Shown here: positions 20,377-27,916 of the stretch, in pieces | Position numbering within the stretch: the stretch's first letter is position 1 | Layout: every line of letters begins with the position of its first letter | Assembly (NCBI RefSeq): GCF_036365825.1 | Contig: NZ_CP142675.1 | Coordinates: 1,426,001-1,490,000 of the forward strand | Direction of reading: 5' to 3' | DNA length: 64,000 bases | From: Qipengyuania sp. HL-TH1 | Lineage (GTDB): Bacteria; Pseudomonadota; Alphaproteobacteria; Sphingomonadales; Sphingomonadaceae | Notes under the pieces: generated by a model | What the model was told of the DNA's origin: nothing | The model's input: the letters and a program-made list of their open reading frames with translations, nothing else | Databases searched by the model: none | Program-made: the position numbers and the translations under genes

Positions 20377-21427
20377 AAATACGAGCAAGGGCGCGCGTCT
20401 TGTAAAGTGGCGCGCGCCCTCGCCCAGCCCCTTGCGCACGGCCGCTACCTGTGCGGCGCTGGCACTGGCGCTTCCGGGGATACAGGCGTCCGCGCAGCAG
20501 GACTCCGCCGAGACACGCGAACTGCAGCCGCTCGAAGTTTTCCAACGGAGCGAAGACCTGCTGTTCCGCGTCGGCTATCGCCTGGCGACGGCCAACGCCG
20601 ATTTCTGCCCGCAAACCGTGCGGGCCTCGGGCATGCTGATCCACGACGCGGAAAGCTATGGTGACCCGGTCGCCGTGCGCCGCCTGTTCGGCTTGCATGG
20701 CGACATCGGTGTACAGGCGGTCGCTCCCGCGTCTCCGGCAGCCGCAGCTGGAATAGAACGCAACAACACGATCCTGACCATCAATGGCCAGACAATAGCG
20801 CAGGACTGGCCGAAAACCGATCCTCGCTGGCAGCGCGTGTTCGGCCTGCGTGATGCAATCGATGGCGCACTCGCCCTGGGGGCGCTGGACATCACCTGGC
20901 AGACACCCGGAGGGACGATCCGCACCGCGACGATCGAAGGCGTGGACGCGTGCCCGACGCGCTTCGAACTCATAGATTCGAAAAGCAACGCTGCCGCGGA
21001 TGGCGAGCGCGTGCTTGTCGGCGAACGGTTCCCCGGCCTTGCTTATGAGGAAGCCGCCTTCGCCGCAGCGATTGCGCATGAAATGGCGCACAATATTCTT
21101 CGTCATCCGCAGACCTTCCACGAAATAGGCTGGAAGCGGAAGCTTGTCCGTCTGTCCGAACGCGATGCCGACCGCCTGATGCCCTGGTTGCTGCAAAACG
21201 CAGGCTACGATCCGCAAGCGGCGATCGCTTTCATGCGACGCTGGGGTCCCAAGCATGGCGGATGGATCTTCCGCAAGCGCTCGCACGACGGGTGGGATGA
21301 ACGCGTTGAATTCATCGAAGCGGAACTGGCGACGATCGAGGCGGCCAAGCAGTCGAGAACGGACGGGCGCGCCGATTGGTCGATGTTCTTCAAGCAAGAG
21401 CTACCAAGAGAACTTCCGGAAAAGTGA
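20360..21427 (+). CDS. M48-family metallopeptidase with PDZ domain
   Basis: The protein (355 residues from the GTG at 20360) has a hydrophobic export signal (about residues 25-45, ending ASAQ), so it is probably periplasmic. A PDZ-like domain (about residues 110-155, VQAVAPASPAAAAGIERNNTI) is followed by the zinc site HEMAH within AIAHEMAHNILRH and the third ligand region SERDADRLM. This fits M48 zinc proteases that trim or check outer-membrane or secreted proteins. The start is uncertain: the GTG overlaps the sapC end by 17 bases, and a TTG at 20432 would also leave a usable signal peptide. Confidence 0.82.
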   Translation: MSRLPKNTSKGARLVKWRAPSPSPLRTAATCAALALALPGIQASAQQDSAETRELQPLEVFQRSEDLLFRVGYRLATANADFCPQTVRASGMLIHDAESYGDPVAVRRLFGLHGDIGVQAVAPASPAAAAGIERNNTILTINGQTIAQDWPKTDPRWQRVFGLRDAIDGALALGALDITWQTPGGTIRTATIEGVDACPTRFELIDSKSNAAADGERVLVGERFPGLAYEEAAFAAAIAHEMAHNILRHPQTFHEIGWKRKLVRLSERDADRLMPWLLQNAGYDPQAAIAFMRRWGPKHGGWIFRKRSHDGWDERVEFIEAELATIEAAKQSRTDGRADWSMFFKQELPRELPEK

Positions 21428-21514
21428 CACATTTGGTGATTACGAAGTAACACCGCCAGGCGCTTCCCCTTCCAAGCCTTGTCGACTTCTGCCAGAACCG
21501 CCCCGAACGGACTA

Positions 21515-22564
21515 ATGGAGAACTCCTTGCCCACTATCGTACCAGTCGTACTGTGCGGGGGGAGCGGCACCCGGCTCTGGCCGCGTAGCCGCTCGGCGAA
21601 ACCGAAGCCTTTTATTCCGCTTCTCGGCGAGCAGACACTTTACCAGGCGACACTCCAGCGCTGTTCGGATCGACGCCGGTTTGCGCGTCCGCTGGTGGTG
21701 ATCGGTGAGAAACATTTGGAGTTTGCCAAGCCGCAAGTGGCGGATATCGCGCCCGATGCGCAGTTCGTAGTCGAACCCATGGGACGGAACACGGCGCCTG
21801 CGATTGCGCTGGCTGCACTAGCGCTCGACAAGGATGACATCATGCTCGTCTGCCCCAGCGACCACCATATTATCGATCGCCAGGCGTTCGAAGCCGCCGC
21901 CGAGGCTGCCGCCGAGTTGGCGAGCCGGGATTGGCTGGTGGCCTTCGGCATCGAGGCAACCGCTCCCGAGACCGGCTACGGCTATATCCGTCGCGGCGAA
22001 GCGCTCGGTGGAGGCCACCATGTGCATAGCTTCGTCGAAAAGCCCGACTTGGAAACCGCGCTCGGCTTTCTCGCCGAGGGTGGTTACGCCTGGAACGGCG
22101 GGATCTTCGCCTTTCGTGCGGGCCATTTCCTGTCCGAACTCGCCAGGCATCGCCCCGCAATGGCCAAGGCCGCAACCGCGGCCTTCGAAAGCCGCGCCGC
22201 CGGAAGCGAAGACTTTCGTCCCGATGCAGAGCTTTTCGCCGCAATCACGCCGGAATCGGTCGACTACGCGATCATGGAAAACACCGATCGTGCAGCCATG
22301 GTCGATGTTTCGATGGGATGGTCGGACATCGGGAACTGGGACGCGCTGCTGCAGCAGCGCAAAACTCCCGGCGATGATAACGTTGTCGTCGGGCCGGGGG
22401 AGATCATTGGTGCGCAGGGCGCAATGATCGACAGCGACGGACCGCATGTAACGCTGATCGGTGCTGACAATATCGTCGTGGTCGTCGACGGCGAGGACAT
22501 CCTCGTGACCAGCCGCAATGCGGTCCAGCGTGTCGGAGAGGCGAGCCGGTGCAAGAACCAATGA
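21515..22564 (+). CDS. manC: Mannose-1-phosphate guanylyltransferase
   Basis: The enzyme makes GDP-mannose from mannose-1-phosphate and GTP. The 349-residue protein begins with the nucleotide-binding signature VPVVLCGGSGTRLWPRSR and contains FVEKPDLETA and WNGGIFAFRA, both typical of ManC/RfbM. It lacks the C-terminal isomerase domain of bifunctional forms; a separate class I isomerase gene follows, its ATG overlapping this stop (ATGA). Together the pair supplies GDP-mannose, probably for the exopolysaccharide made by the cluster 2 kb further on. Confidence 0.93.
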   Translation: MENSLPTIVPVVLCGGSGTRLWPRSRSAKPKPFIPLLGEQTLYQATLQRCSDRRRFARPLVVIGEKHLEFAKPQVADIAPDAQFVVEPMGRNTAPAIALAALALDKDDIMLVCPSDHHIIDRQAFEAAAEAAAELASRDWLVAFGIEATAPETGYGYIRRGEALGGGHHVHSFVEKPDLETALGFLAEGGYAWNGGIFAFRAGHFLSELARHRPAMAKAATAAFESRAAGSEDFRPDAELFAAITPESVDYAIMENTDRAAMVDVSMGWSDIGNWDALLQQRKTPGDDNVVVGPGEIIGAQGAMIDSDGPHVTLIGADNIVVVVDGEDILVTSRNAVQRVGEASRCKNQ

Positions 22565-23373
22565 TCCGCAAGCTTCCTACGCGCTTCGTGGACAAGGTCT
22601 GGGGGGTAAAGCGGCTGCCCGCGCCCTTCCCGCACCCTTCTGACCAGCCCATTGGCGAAGTCTGGTTCGAACCTCCGCCCGAGCTCGACCAGCTATTGGT
22701 CAAATATATCTTCACCAGCGAACGGTTGTCCGTTCAGGCCCATCCCAGCGACGAACAAGCCGAAGCGATGGGCCTCGCGGACGGCGGTAAGAGCGAGTGC
22801 TGGGTCATTCTCGATGCCGAACCGGGCGCCTCCATCGCCGTGGGGTTCCGCGAGGACATCACTGCCGAAGACATGCGCAGGTCCGCCCTTGACGGGACGA
22901 TCGTGGACAAACTCGTCTGGCACGAGGTTCAGCGGGGCGACGCCTTCTACATCCCCGCAGGCACGGTCCACGCCATTGGCGGCGGGATCAGCCTCGTCGA
23001 GGTACAGCAAAACAGCGACATCACCTTCCGCCTGTTCGATTATGGGCGGCCGCGCGAACTCCACCTGGATCAGGGTGTCGAGGTCGCGACCACCGGACCC
23101 TACCCGCTCGATCTCAGCACGCGGATGGATGACGACGCGGGGCTGTTGGTCGATGGCCCCCATTTCCGGCTCTTCTATTGGCAGAGCAACACATCGGCCC
23201 CCCTGCCCGCAATCGCGCAGGCACCGTCGATCGTGATACCGTTGTCGGGCGAAATCATGCTCGATGGGCAGCGGCTTGGCGCAGGAGAATGCGCGCTGGT
23301 CGAGGACCTCGGCTCGACATCCCGAGCGGGGAATAGCCTGCTCCTGATCGCCCAGCCGACCGCGTCTTCCTGA
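22561..23373 (+). CDS. Class I mannose-6-phosphate isomerase
   Basis: The 270-residue cupin-fold enzyme interconverts fructose-6-phosphate and mannose-6-phosphate. Zinc-binding and catalytic segments are visible: SVQAHPSDEQA (Gln and His ligands), CWVILDAEPGA, and FYIPAGTVHAIGGGISLVEVQQNSDITFRLFDYGR. The length is in the range of the short bacterial ManA/YvyI type. It is translationally coupled to manC. The next gene is opposite in orientation, with the SuhB-like RNA in between. Confidence 0.92.
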   Translation: MIRKLPTRFVDKVWGVKRLPAPFPHPSDQPIGEVWFEPPPELDQLLVKYIFTSERLSVQAHPSDEQAEAMGLADGGKSECWVILDAEPGASIAVGFREDITAEDMRRSALDGTIVDKLVWHEVQRGDAFYIPAGTVHAIGGGISLVEVQQNSDITFRLFDYGRPRELHLDQGVEVATTGPYPLDLSTRMDDDAGLLVDGPHFRLFYWQSNTSAPLPAIAQAPSIVIPLSGEIMLDGQRLGAGECALVEDLGSTSRAGNSLLLIAQPTASS

Positions 23374-23473
23374 CCCGAAACTGACGGACTGCTCTCGCAG
23401 CGCGCCGAACGGTGTGCACCGTAGCCCCAACCGACCCTTGAAATTCGAGCGACCCCGCTCCATTTTTATTGTA

Positions 23474-23573
23474 CCGGGTGGGCCGCCCCTCATGGCCCCC
23501 CGGTAGATGCACGAGAGTGCATCTCCTCCCTGAACCTTGGCCACCCCGCGCATATTGCGTGGGGTGGTTTTTT
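23474..23573 (+). ncRNA. suhB: SuhB/MmgR-like small RNA
   Basis: The 209-base gap between the isomerase gene and the amidohydrolase gene folds as a compact small RNA. A GC-rich hairpin (23474-23503) is followed by a perfect 8-bp stem AGATGCAC/GTGCATCT closed by a GAGA tetraloop (23505-23524). Next come an unpaired CCTCCC tract (23525-23530), TGAACCTTGG, and a terminator hairpin (23541-23567) with six T (23568-23573). Hairpin, CCUCCCUGAAC-type linker and terminator is the layout I recall for the alphaproteobacterial SuhB/alpha-r8 family. The CCUCCC could pair with ribosome binding sites. A possible -35 (TTGAAA) lies at 23438-23443; no clear -10 was found. The family name is from memory. Confidence 0.65.
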
Positions 23574-23582
23574 GTGGACGGG

Positions 23583-24533
23583 CTATTCCGCGGCCTGCGC
23601 GATGTGGCCCGGTCGCCCCATGGTCGCGACCTCGGCCCCCAAGGTGCGCACGAGGCCGGCAATCAGCTTCGCGATCGCTCCGACCCGCGCGCTGGGCTGG
23701 TCGAGCCGGGCATCGAGATAGGTGCTGCGGCAGACCTCGATCTGCACCGCGTGGATACCTCGCGCAGTCTGGCCGTAGCGATCGAGCACATAGCCGCCCG
23801 AATAGGGGCGGTTATGCGCCACCCGGCGCCCATGGGTCGCCAGATAGCGGATCGCCAGATCGACCAGCCCGGGATCGCAAGAGGCGCCGAACCGGTCGCC
23901 GATAACGAATTCTGCCGGGTGGTCCTGCGGATGGCTGCGCTTGAGCGGGGGCATCGAATGCAGATCGACCAGCAGCGCGACGCCCCAGCGATCGCGCAAC
24001 CGCTCCAGCTCGTGGCCAAGAGCAGTGTGATAGGGGGTATAGATGCCCTCGATCCACGCATCGAGTTCGGCCTTGGCGAGCGGTCGGCGCCAGATTTCGC
24101 CCATGCCGGGAATGCGCCGCGGCACGAGGCCGAGACCGTTGCGCGACCGGCGATTGGCCAGCGAATGCCGCATCGGCCGCGGCTTCGCGCCGCGCACCAT
24201 ACCCCAATCGACATCCTCGACCGAACGGTTGAGATCGATCATCGCCCGCGGTGCCTCGGCGAGCAGCAGGCTGGCTCCGGTGTCCGAGGCGACCGGCTGC
24301 GCGACGGCATCGATATGGCGATCCTCGAGTCGCAGACGCGCCTGATCGGGATCGCGTAGCGCGGCCAGCACATCGTCGGGGTAGGCACGCCCGCAATGCG
24401 GTGCGGCAATCAGAATCGGAATGCTGGGCTCGCCAAACCGGAACAGGTTGTAGGACGGCCCCTGCCGCCCCGGGATCTTGCCGCCCGACAGGTGCTCGAC
24501 ACCCGTCGTTGCTGCTGCCTGCCGTTCGCTCAT
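23583..24533 (-). CDS. N-formylglutamate amidohydrolase family protein
   Basis: The 316-residue protein belongs to the HutG/N-formylglutamate amidohydrolase family, zinc enzymes that release formate or trim N-acyl glutamate in histidine breakdown. Visible landmarks are PILIAAPHCGRAYP, AMIDLNRSVEDVDW, LLVDLHSMPP (metal-binding Asp/His) and HNRPYSGGYVLDRYG. The start MSERQAAATTG at 24533 is preferred over a longer frame that reaches back to 24647. No other histidine-degradation genes are nearby, so the physiological substrate is open. Confidence 0.85.
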   Translation of the reverse strand: MSERQAAATTGVEHLSGGKIPGRQGPSYNLFRFGEPSIPILIAAPHCGRAYPDDVLAALRDPDQARLRLEDRHIDAVAQPVASDTGASLLLAEAPRAMIDLNRSVEDVDWGMVRGAKPRPMRHSLANRRSRNGLGLVPRRIPGMGEIWRRPLAKAELDAWIEGIYTPYHTALGHELERLRDRWGVALLVDLHSMPPLKRSHPQDHPAEFVIGDRFGASCDPGLVDLAIRYLATHGRRVAHNRPYSGGYVLDRYGQTARGIHAVQIEVCRSTYLDARLDQPSARVGAIAKLIAGLVRTLGAEVATMGRPGHIAQAAE

Positions 24534-24673
24534 GCCCCATCGTCGGGCGCGGGCCTCGATTAAGCAAGCGCAGATTTCTTTCCGCGGCGGGGAGTTTTCG
24601 ATCGTCCCGCCCCGGTAGCCAGCATGTGGGACGTCATTCTCGCTCATCCCGACCCATCAGCCCTACCCGCCCA

Positions 24674-24688
24674 TTAACAATGCTTGTT
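24674..24688. promoter_or_regulatory. Possible degenerate CtrA-type site upstream of cpdR
   Basis: TTAACAATGCTTGTT reads as TTAA-N7-TGTT, one half-site perfect and the other with two mismatches to the CtrA consensus TTAA-N7-TTAA. It sits about 45 bases upstream of the cpdR start. The match is weak and could be chance. Confidence 0.2.
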
Positions 24689-24731
24689 TTGGATACATGC
24701 TTTTTTAAAGCACGCGCGCTAAGCAGTTGGC

Positions 24732-25124
24732 ATGACCGAAACAACGACCCAGCGAATCCTGCTCGCCGAGGACGACGATGCCATGCGCGTCTATCTCGAA
24801 CGCGCGCTCGTCAATGCAGGCTATACAGTCGACTCGGTCGATCGGGGCACTGCGGCCATCCCGCTGCTCGAGGAATGCGAATACGATCTGCTGCTCTCGG
24901 ATATCGTAATGCCCGAGATGGACGGGATCGAACTGGCGCAGCGCTGCAACGAGGTGAGCCCGCATACGAAGGTCATGTTTATCACCGGCTTTGCCGCGGT
25001 GACTCTGAAAGCCAGCCGCGAGCAGCCGCATGCCAAGGTCCTGTCGAAACCTTTCCACCTGCGCGACCTCGTGCTGGAAGTCGAACGGGTCCTCGAAGAC
25101 CGTATCAGCGCGCGTTTGCAATAG
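24732..25124 (+). CDS. cpdR: Cell-cycle response regulator CpdR
   Basis: This 130-residue protein is a stand-alone receiver domain. It has the acidic pocket AEDDD (residues 12-16), the phospho-acceptor Asp57 in LLLSDIVMPEMDG, and the C-terminal VMFITGFAAVTL and VLSKPFHLRDLV, which strongly resemble Caulobacter CpdR as I remember it. CpdR, phosphorylated by the CckA-ChpT relay, controls ClpXP-dependent proteolysis of cell-cycle proteins in the unphosphorylated form. A cckA gene lies in this same window at 56.7-59.2 kb. Naming rests on recall of the family. Confidence 0.85.
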   Translation: MTETTTQRILLAEDDDAMRVYLERALVNAGYTVDSVDRGTAAIPLLEECEYDLLLSDIVMPEMDGIELAQRCNEVSPHTKVMFITGFAAVTLKASREQPHAKVLSKPFHLRDLVLEVERVLEDRISARLQ

Positions 25125-25204
25125 CTCCCAAATAGGGTCTTGCATGGCTTTCAGCGCCCCGCTAAAGGGCGCGCCTGCCCCACGAAAGGGGCACCCGATG
25201 GTGC

Positions 25205-25279
25205 GGGCGTATAGCTCAGTGGTAGAGCACTATGTTGACATCGTAGGGGTCGCAAGTTCAATCCTTGCTACGCCCACCA
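25205..25279 (+). tRNA. tRNA-Val (anticodon GAC)
   Basis: A complete cloverleaf is visible. The acceptor stem is GGGCGTA/TACGCCC, the D arm contains AGCTCAGTGGTAGAGC, and the anticodon stem CTATG/CGTAG closes the loop TTGACAT with anticodon GAC. The T arm holds the GTTCAATCC loop region. The discriminator base A and an encoded CCA complete the 3' end. A strong terminator follows 25 bases downstream. Confidence 0.95.
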
Positions 25280-25303
25280 TCGAAGCCTTCGAGGCATGAA
25301 AAA

Positions 25304-25329
25304 GCCCGCCGGAAACGGCGGGCTTTTTT
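25304..25329 (+). terminator. Rho-independent terminator after tRNA-Val
   Basis: GCCCGCC (25304-25310) pairs perfectly with GGCGGGC (25317-25323) across a six-base loop and is followed by six T. It ends the tRNA transcript. Four A in front of the stem let it also work for the opposite strand, where it follows the exopolysaccharide cluster. Confidence 0.9.
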
Positions 25330-25415
25330 GTTGCCAAAGTAGTCTTGGCGACTTTCAGCTCCTGCACGAGAACCGGGGCGCCACTACGGGTATCGAGACC
25401 GCAGTCCTGCCTCGC

Positions 25416-26558
25416 TCAAACTTCCAATGCTCTCATGATATCGAGCACATGGTTGTCCCAGGATAGATTATCGAGACACCATGCCCGCCCCTGCGTCGCG
25501 ATGCGCTGCCGGTACTTTTCATCGCTGACAAGTCGCTCGAGCGCGCCAGCAATTTGCTCGACACTACCGCCATCGACGATCAGGCCGGTTTGATCGTCTT
25601 CGATGAAGTCCGAGGGACCGCCATCTTTCCCGACAACCGCAGCAGCGCCGAATGACATAGCGTCGGCGATCACCAAGCCGAATCCTTCGATGTCCAAATC
25701 CGACACCGCAGCGACCTGCGGATGAAGGAAGATGTCGGTGTTCTTGAAGTTTTCTATAACCTGGGAATCCGGCAAATAGCCGGTCATGCGCACATGGTCA
25801 TGCAGTTCCAGACGATCGATCGCCGCCCGGATCTCGTCGGCAAGAGGGCCTGTCCCGGATATCACGTATTCGAAAGGAACCGGGAGGCGCTTGTCCTTGA
25901 GCAATGCAATCGCGCGAACCGCATTGAGCAGGTTCTTACGCTCTACCAGGCGGCAGAAGCTATATATTCGGACCTTCGAGCGATCGAAAGACGGGGTGTG
26001 GAGGCATGCCTCGCGCCTGTACGAAAGTCCGTTGAACGAGACGATCCTGCCCTTGGAATTTTGTAGTTCGGGAAATTCCTGCTGCAGCCTGGCGCCAGTA
26101 TAATCCGAAACCGATGCGAGCAGGTCGAACCGGGGCAAAGCCCTGCGCAGCACCGGCCGGAGGTAAAACGGATTGATCAGGATTTCCCTGCCGTGGACAG
26201 TCACTGCGGTCCGCGGAGTCCGGGCCCATGGCAGCAATGCCACGCCTGCCCTCCACGTTGTCGCATGACAGAACGTGAAACGGTTCGCACGGGTTTGCGA
26301 CCGTGCAGCGCGCGCCAGCCTGGCAAGGATCTTCGGCTGGCTACCCGTACCGACGTTGAGAACGTCGATTTTACCTTCTGGGTATTCGCGAGTGGTCCAA
26401 CCGCTCTCGCCGGGAAAGCTGGTCAACACCGTGGGGGTTACACCGCATCGAAGGTAGGCTTGGGCCGTGTGTTCGCTGTAACTTTCCACCCCGCCCACGA
26501 CCGGGGGAAATGCCTTGGCGCAGATCAAAACGGATTTTTCGGTGGTTGAGCTCATCAT
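25416..26558 (-). CDS. GT-B family 4 glycosyltransferase
   Basis: The 380-residue protein has the GT4 layout: an N-terminal FPPVVGGVESYSEHTAQAYL acceptor loop, the middle RIYSFCRLVERKNLLNAVRA (Arg/Lys phosphate contacts) and the C-terminal donor site EGFGLVIADAMSFGAAAVVG. The usual E-x7-E motif reads E-x7-D here. It probably adds one sugar to the lipid-linked repeat unit at the inner face of the membrane. It is the last gene of the - strand exopolysaccharide cluster and lies 137 bases after the preceding gene. Confidence 0.9.
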   Translation of the reverse strand: MMSSTTEKSVLICAKAFPPVVGGVESYSEHTAQAYLRCGVTPTVLTSFPGESGWTTREYPEGKIDVLNVGTGSQPKILARLARAARSQTRANRFTFCHATTWRAGVALLPWARTPRTAVTVHGREILINPFYLRPVLRRALPRFDLLASVSDYTGARLQQEFPELQNSKGRIVSFNGLSYRREACLHTPSFDRSKVRIYSFCRLVERKNLLNAVRAIALLKDKRLPVPFEYVISGTGPLADEIRAAIDRLELHDHVRMTGYLPDSQVIENFKNTDIFLHPQVAAVSDLDIEGFGLVIADAMSFGAAAVVGKDGGPSDFIEDDQTGLIVDGGSVEQIAGALERLVSDEKYRQRIATQGRAWCLDNLSWDNHVLDIMRALEV

Positions 26559-26695
26559 CTGACCAAATCGATATGCATGATACGGCAGCTTGCCAATTTT
26601 CGATTGCGTAGCGCAATCAGCACCCTGCCCTCACGCATGGCTCCGACACATCGCGAAGCCCATCATACTCCATGGGTAGGCGGTCGGACTCTCGA

Positions 26696-27916
26696 TCACC
26701 GCAGGCCGATGCGGGAGATTGCGAGCTCTACCCCTCCCTGGCTTCCCCGCTCAACAGCGATCGAAGCGCTCAGGAGCAGAAAGGCACAATCGCTATCCTC
26801 AGCGAGCGGTGTGCTGGCAAGGGTTTCGCCCGGCCGAAGCTCAAGCTGAGCCAGCATATTGCTCCGATCGCCTGCGCATGTAGCTGATACCCGCAAACGC
26901 CCACCTTCGGGTGCCGGACGCTCCAAGGCCACCTCCAATTGGCCGCCGGATTTCTTGGGCGTTACGAGCTCCGCAAACGCGCCAAGCGCGCCCGGTTGAG
27001 CATCAACGATCAATGCCTCGTGGGTATCATCGTAGAAGCTCGACACTAGGCCGGATGATTGCAATCTCCATCCAACCGGACTGGTTACCGATGCGAGCGA
27101 TTCGGGCGGAATCCGTTCGCTTTGTTCCCCCAGGGGCCGATCCTTGGCAGCTAAGGCGAACATGCTTTCGAAATAACCCAACCGTCTGAGATTGCGATAG
27201 ATCTCGGCCTTGCGCTCGCTTGGTTGCTCCGAGAAATCGATTCCCGTTTCCTCGAAGAACGAGCCCGCATTCTGCAGCGCAATCTGGTTGCGTGCGAACT
27301 CGGTCCAGAAATCCTCTTCCCAATCGGGATGGGCGCGGATTAGCTGCCCAATGCGATCGCGTCCCTCGCGCAAAGCGAGCAAGCCGACAAATGGCGCAAT
27401 TGCCGTCGAACGCAATTGCCTGCTCGTGCGAAGCCCTTGGTCGAAGAAGGTGATCATTGCGTCCACTCTTTCGCCGCGTGCGAAGTTGTGAACCAACCAC
27501 ATGTTCGCGACCGCGTCGCGCTTGTTCATGGTACTGGCGGACACGAGAATATTCGATGCCCGCTCGGGATCGGTTTGGGAGATCCCGCCGACCGCCCAAA
27601 CCCTCACAGGGACAGGATCGAGGGGGCGAAGCGCGCGAAGCGATTGCGCTTCTGCGAGGACCATATCGGAGCTTGCGGGGAAACCCGTGTTACCGTTCTC
27701 TGCTTCCGCCGATGCAGCCAGACGAAAACTCTGGTCGAGCGCCCGACTTCGGACCTCGGAATTTATCGTCGCGTCCAGAGTACGGGACATCGACAGCGAC
27801 AGATTGCCGGTTTCGGAGGCCGCGTTGACGAACCCAGCCCCCGCACACACCAATGCGGCTATGCTTACGACGATCTTCCCGATCATGGCCGGGGCCGCAA
27901 ATCCCCGCTGGCTCAT
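26696..27916 (-). CDS. Membrane-anchored protein of unknown function in exopolysaccharide cluster
   Basis: The 406-residue protein has one hydrophobic segment near the start (about residues 11-32, ending VNAASE), either a signal peptide or an anchor. Residues 40-240 look alpha-helical and repeat-like (tetratricopeptide-like spacing, not confirmed). The last 150 residues look like a beta-rich domain. Its ATG overlaps the stop of the Wzc-type kinase gene (ATGA), which ties it to export or polymerisation of the polymer. I recognise no named family. Confidence 0.75.
   Translation of the reverse strand: MSQRGFAAPAMIGKIVVSIAALVCAGAGFVNAASETGNLSLSMSRTLDATINSEVRSRALDQSFRLAASAEAENGNTGFPASSDMVLAEAQSLRALRPLDPVPVRVWAVGGISQTDPERASNILVSASTMNKRDAVANMWLVHNFARGERVDAMITFFDQGLRTSRQLRSTAIAPFVGLLALREGRDRIGQLIRAHPDWEEDFWTEFARNQIALQNAGSFFEETGIDFSEQPSERKAEIYRNLRRLGYFESMFALAAKDRPLGEQSERIPPESLASVTSPVGWRLQSSGLVSSFYDDTHEALIVDAQPGALGAFAELVTPKKSGGQLEVALERPAPEGGRLRVSATCAGDRSNMLAQLELRPGETLASTPLAEDSDCAFLLLSASIAVERGSQGGVELAISRIGLR

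Noticed and set aside
18250..20439. A 729-codon open frame on the - strand
   Set aside because: It is antisense to the FAD-linked oxidase and sapC genes. It has no recognisable motif and its composition (rich in Arg, His, Gln) is that of a shadow frame.
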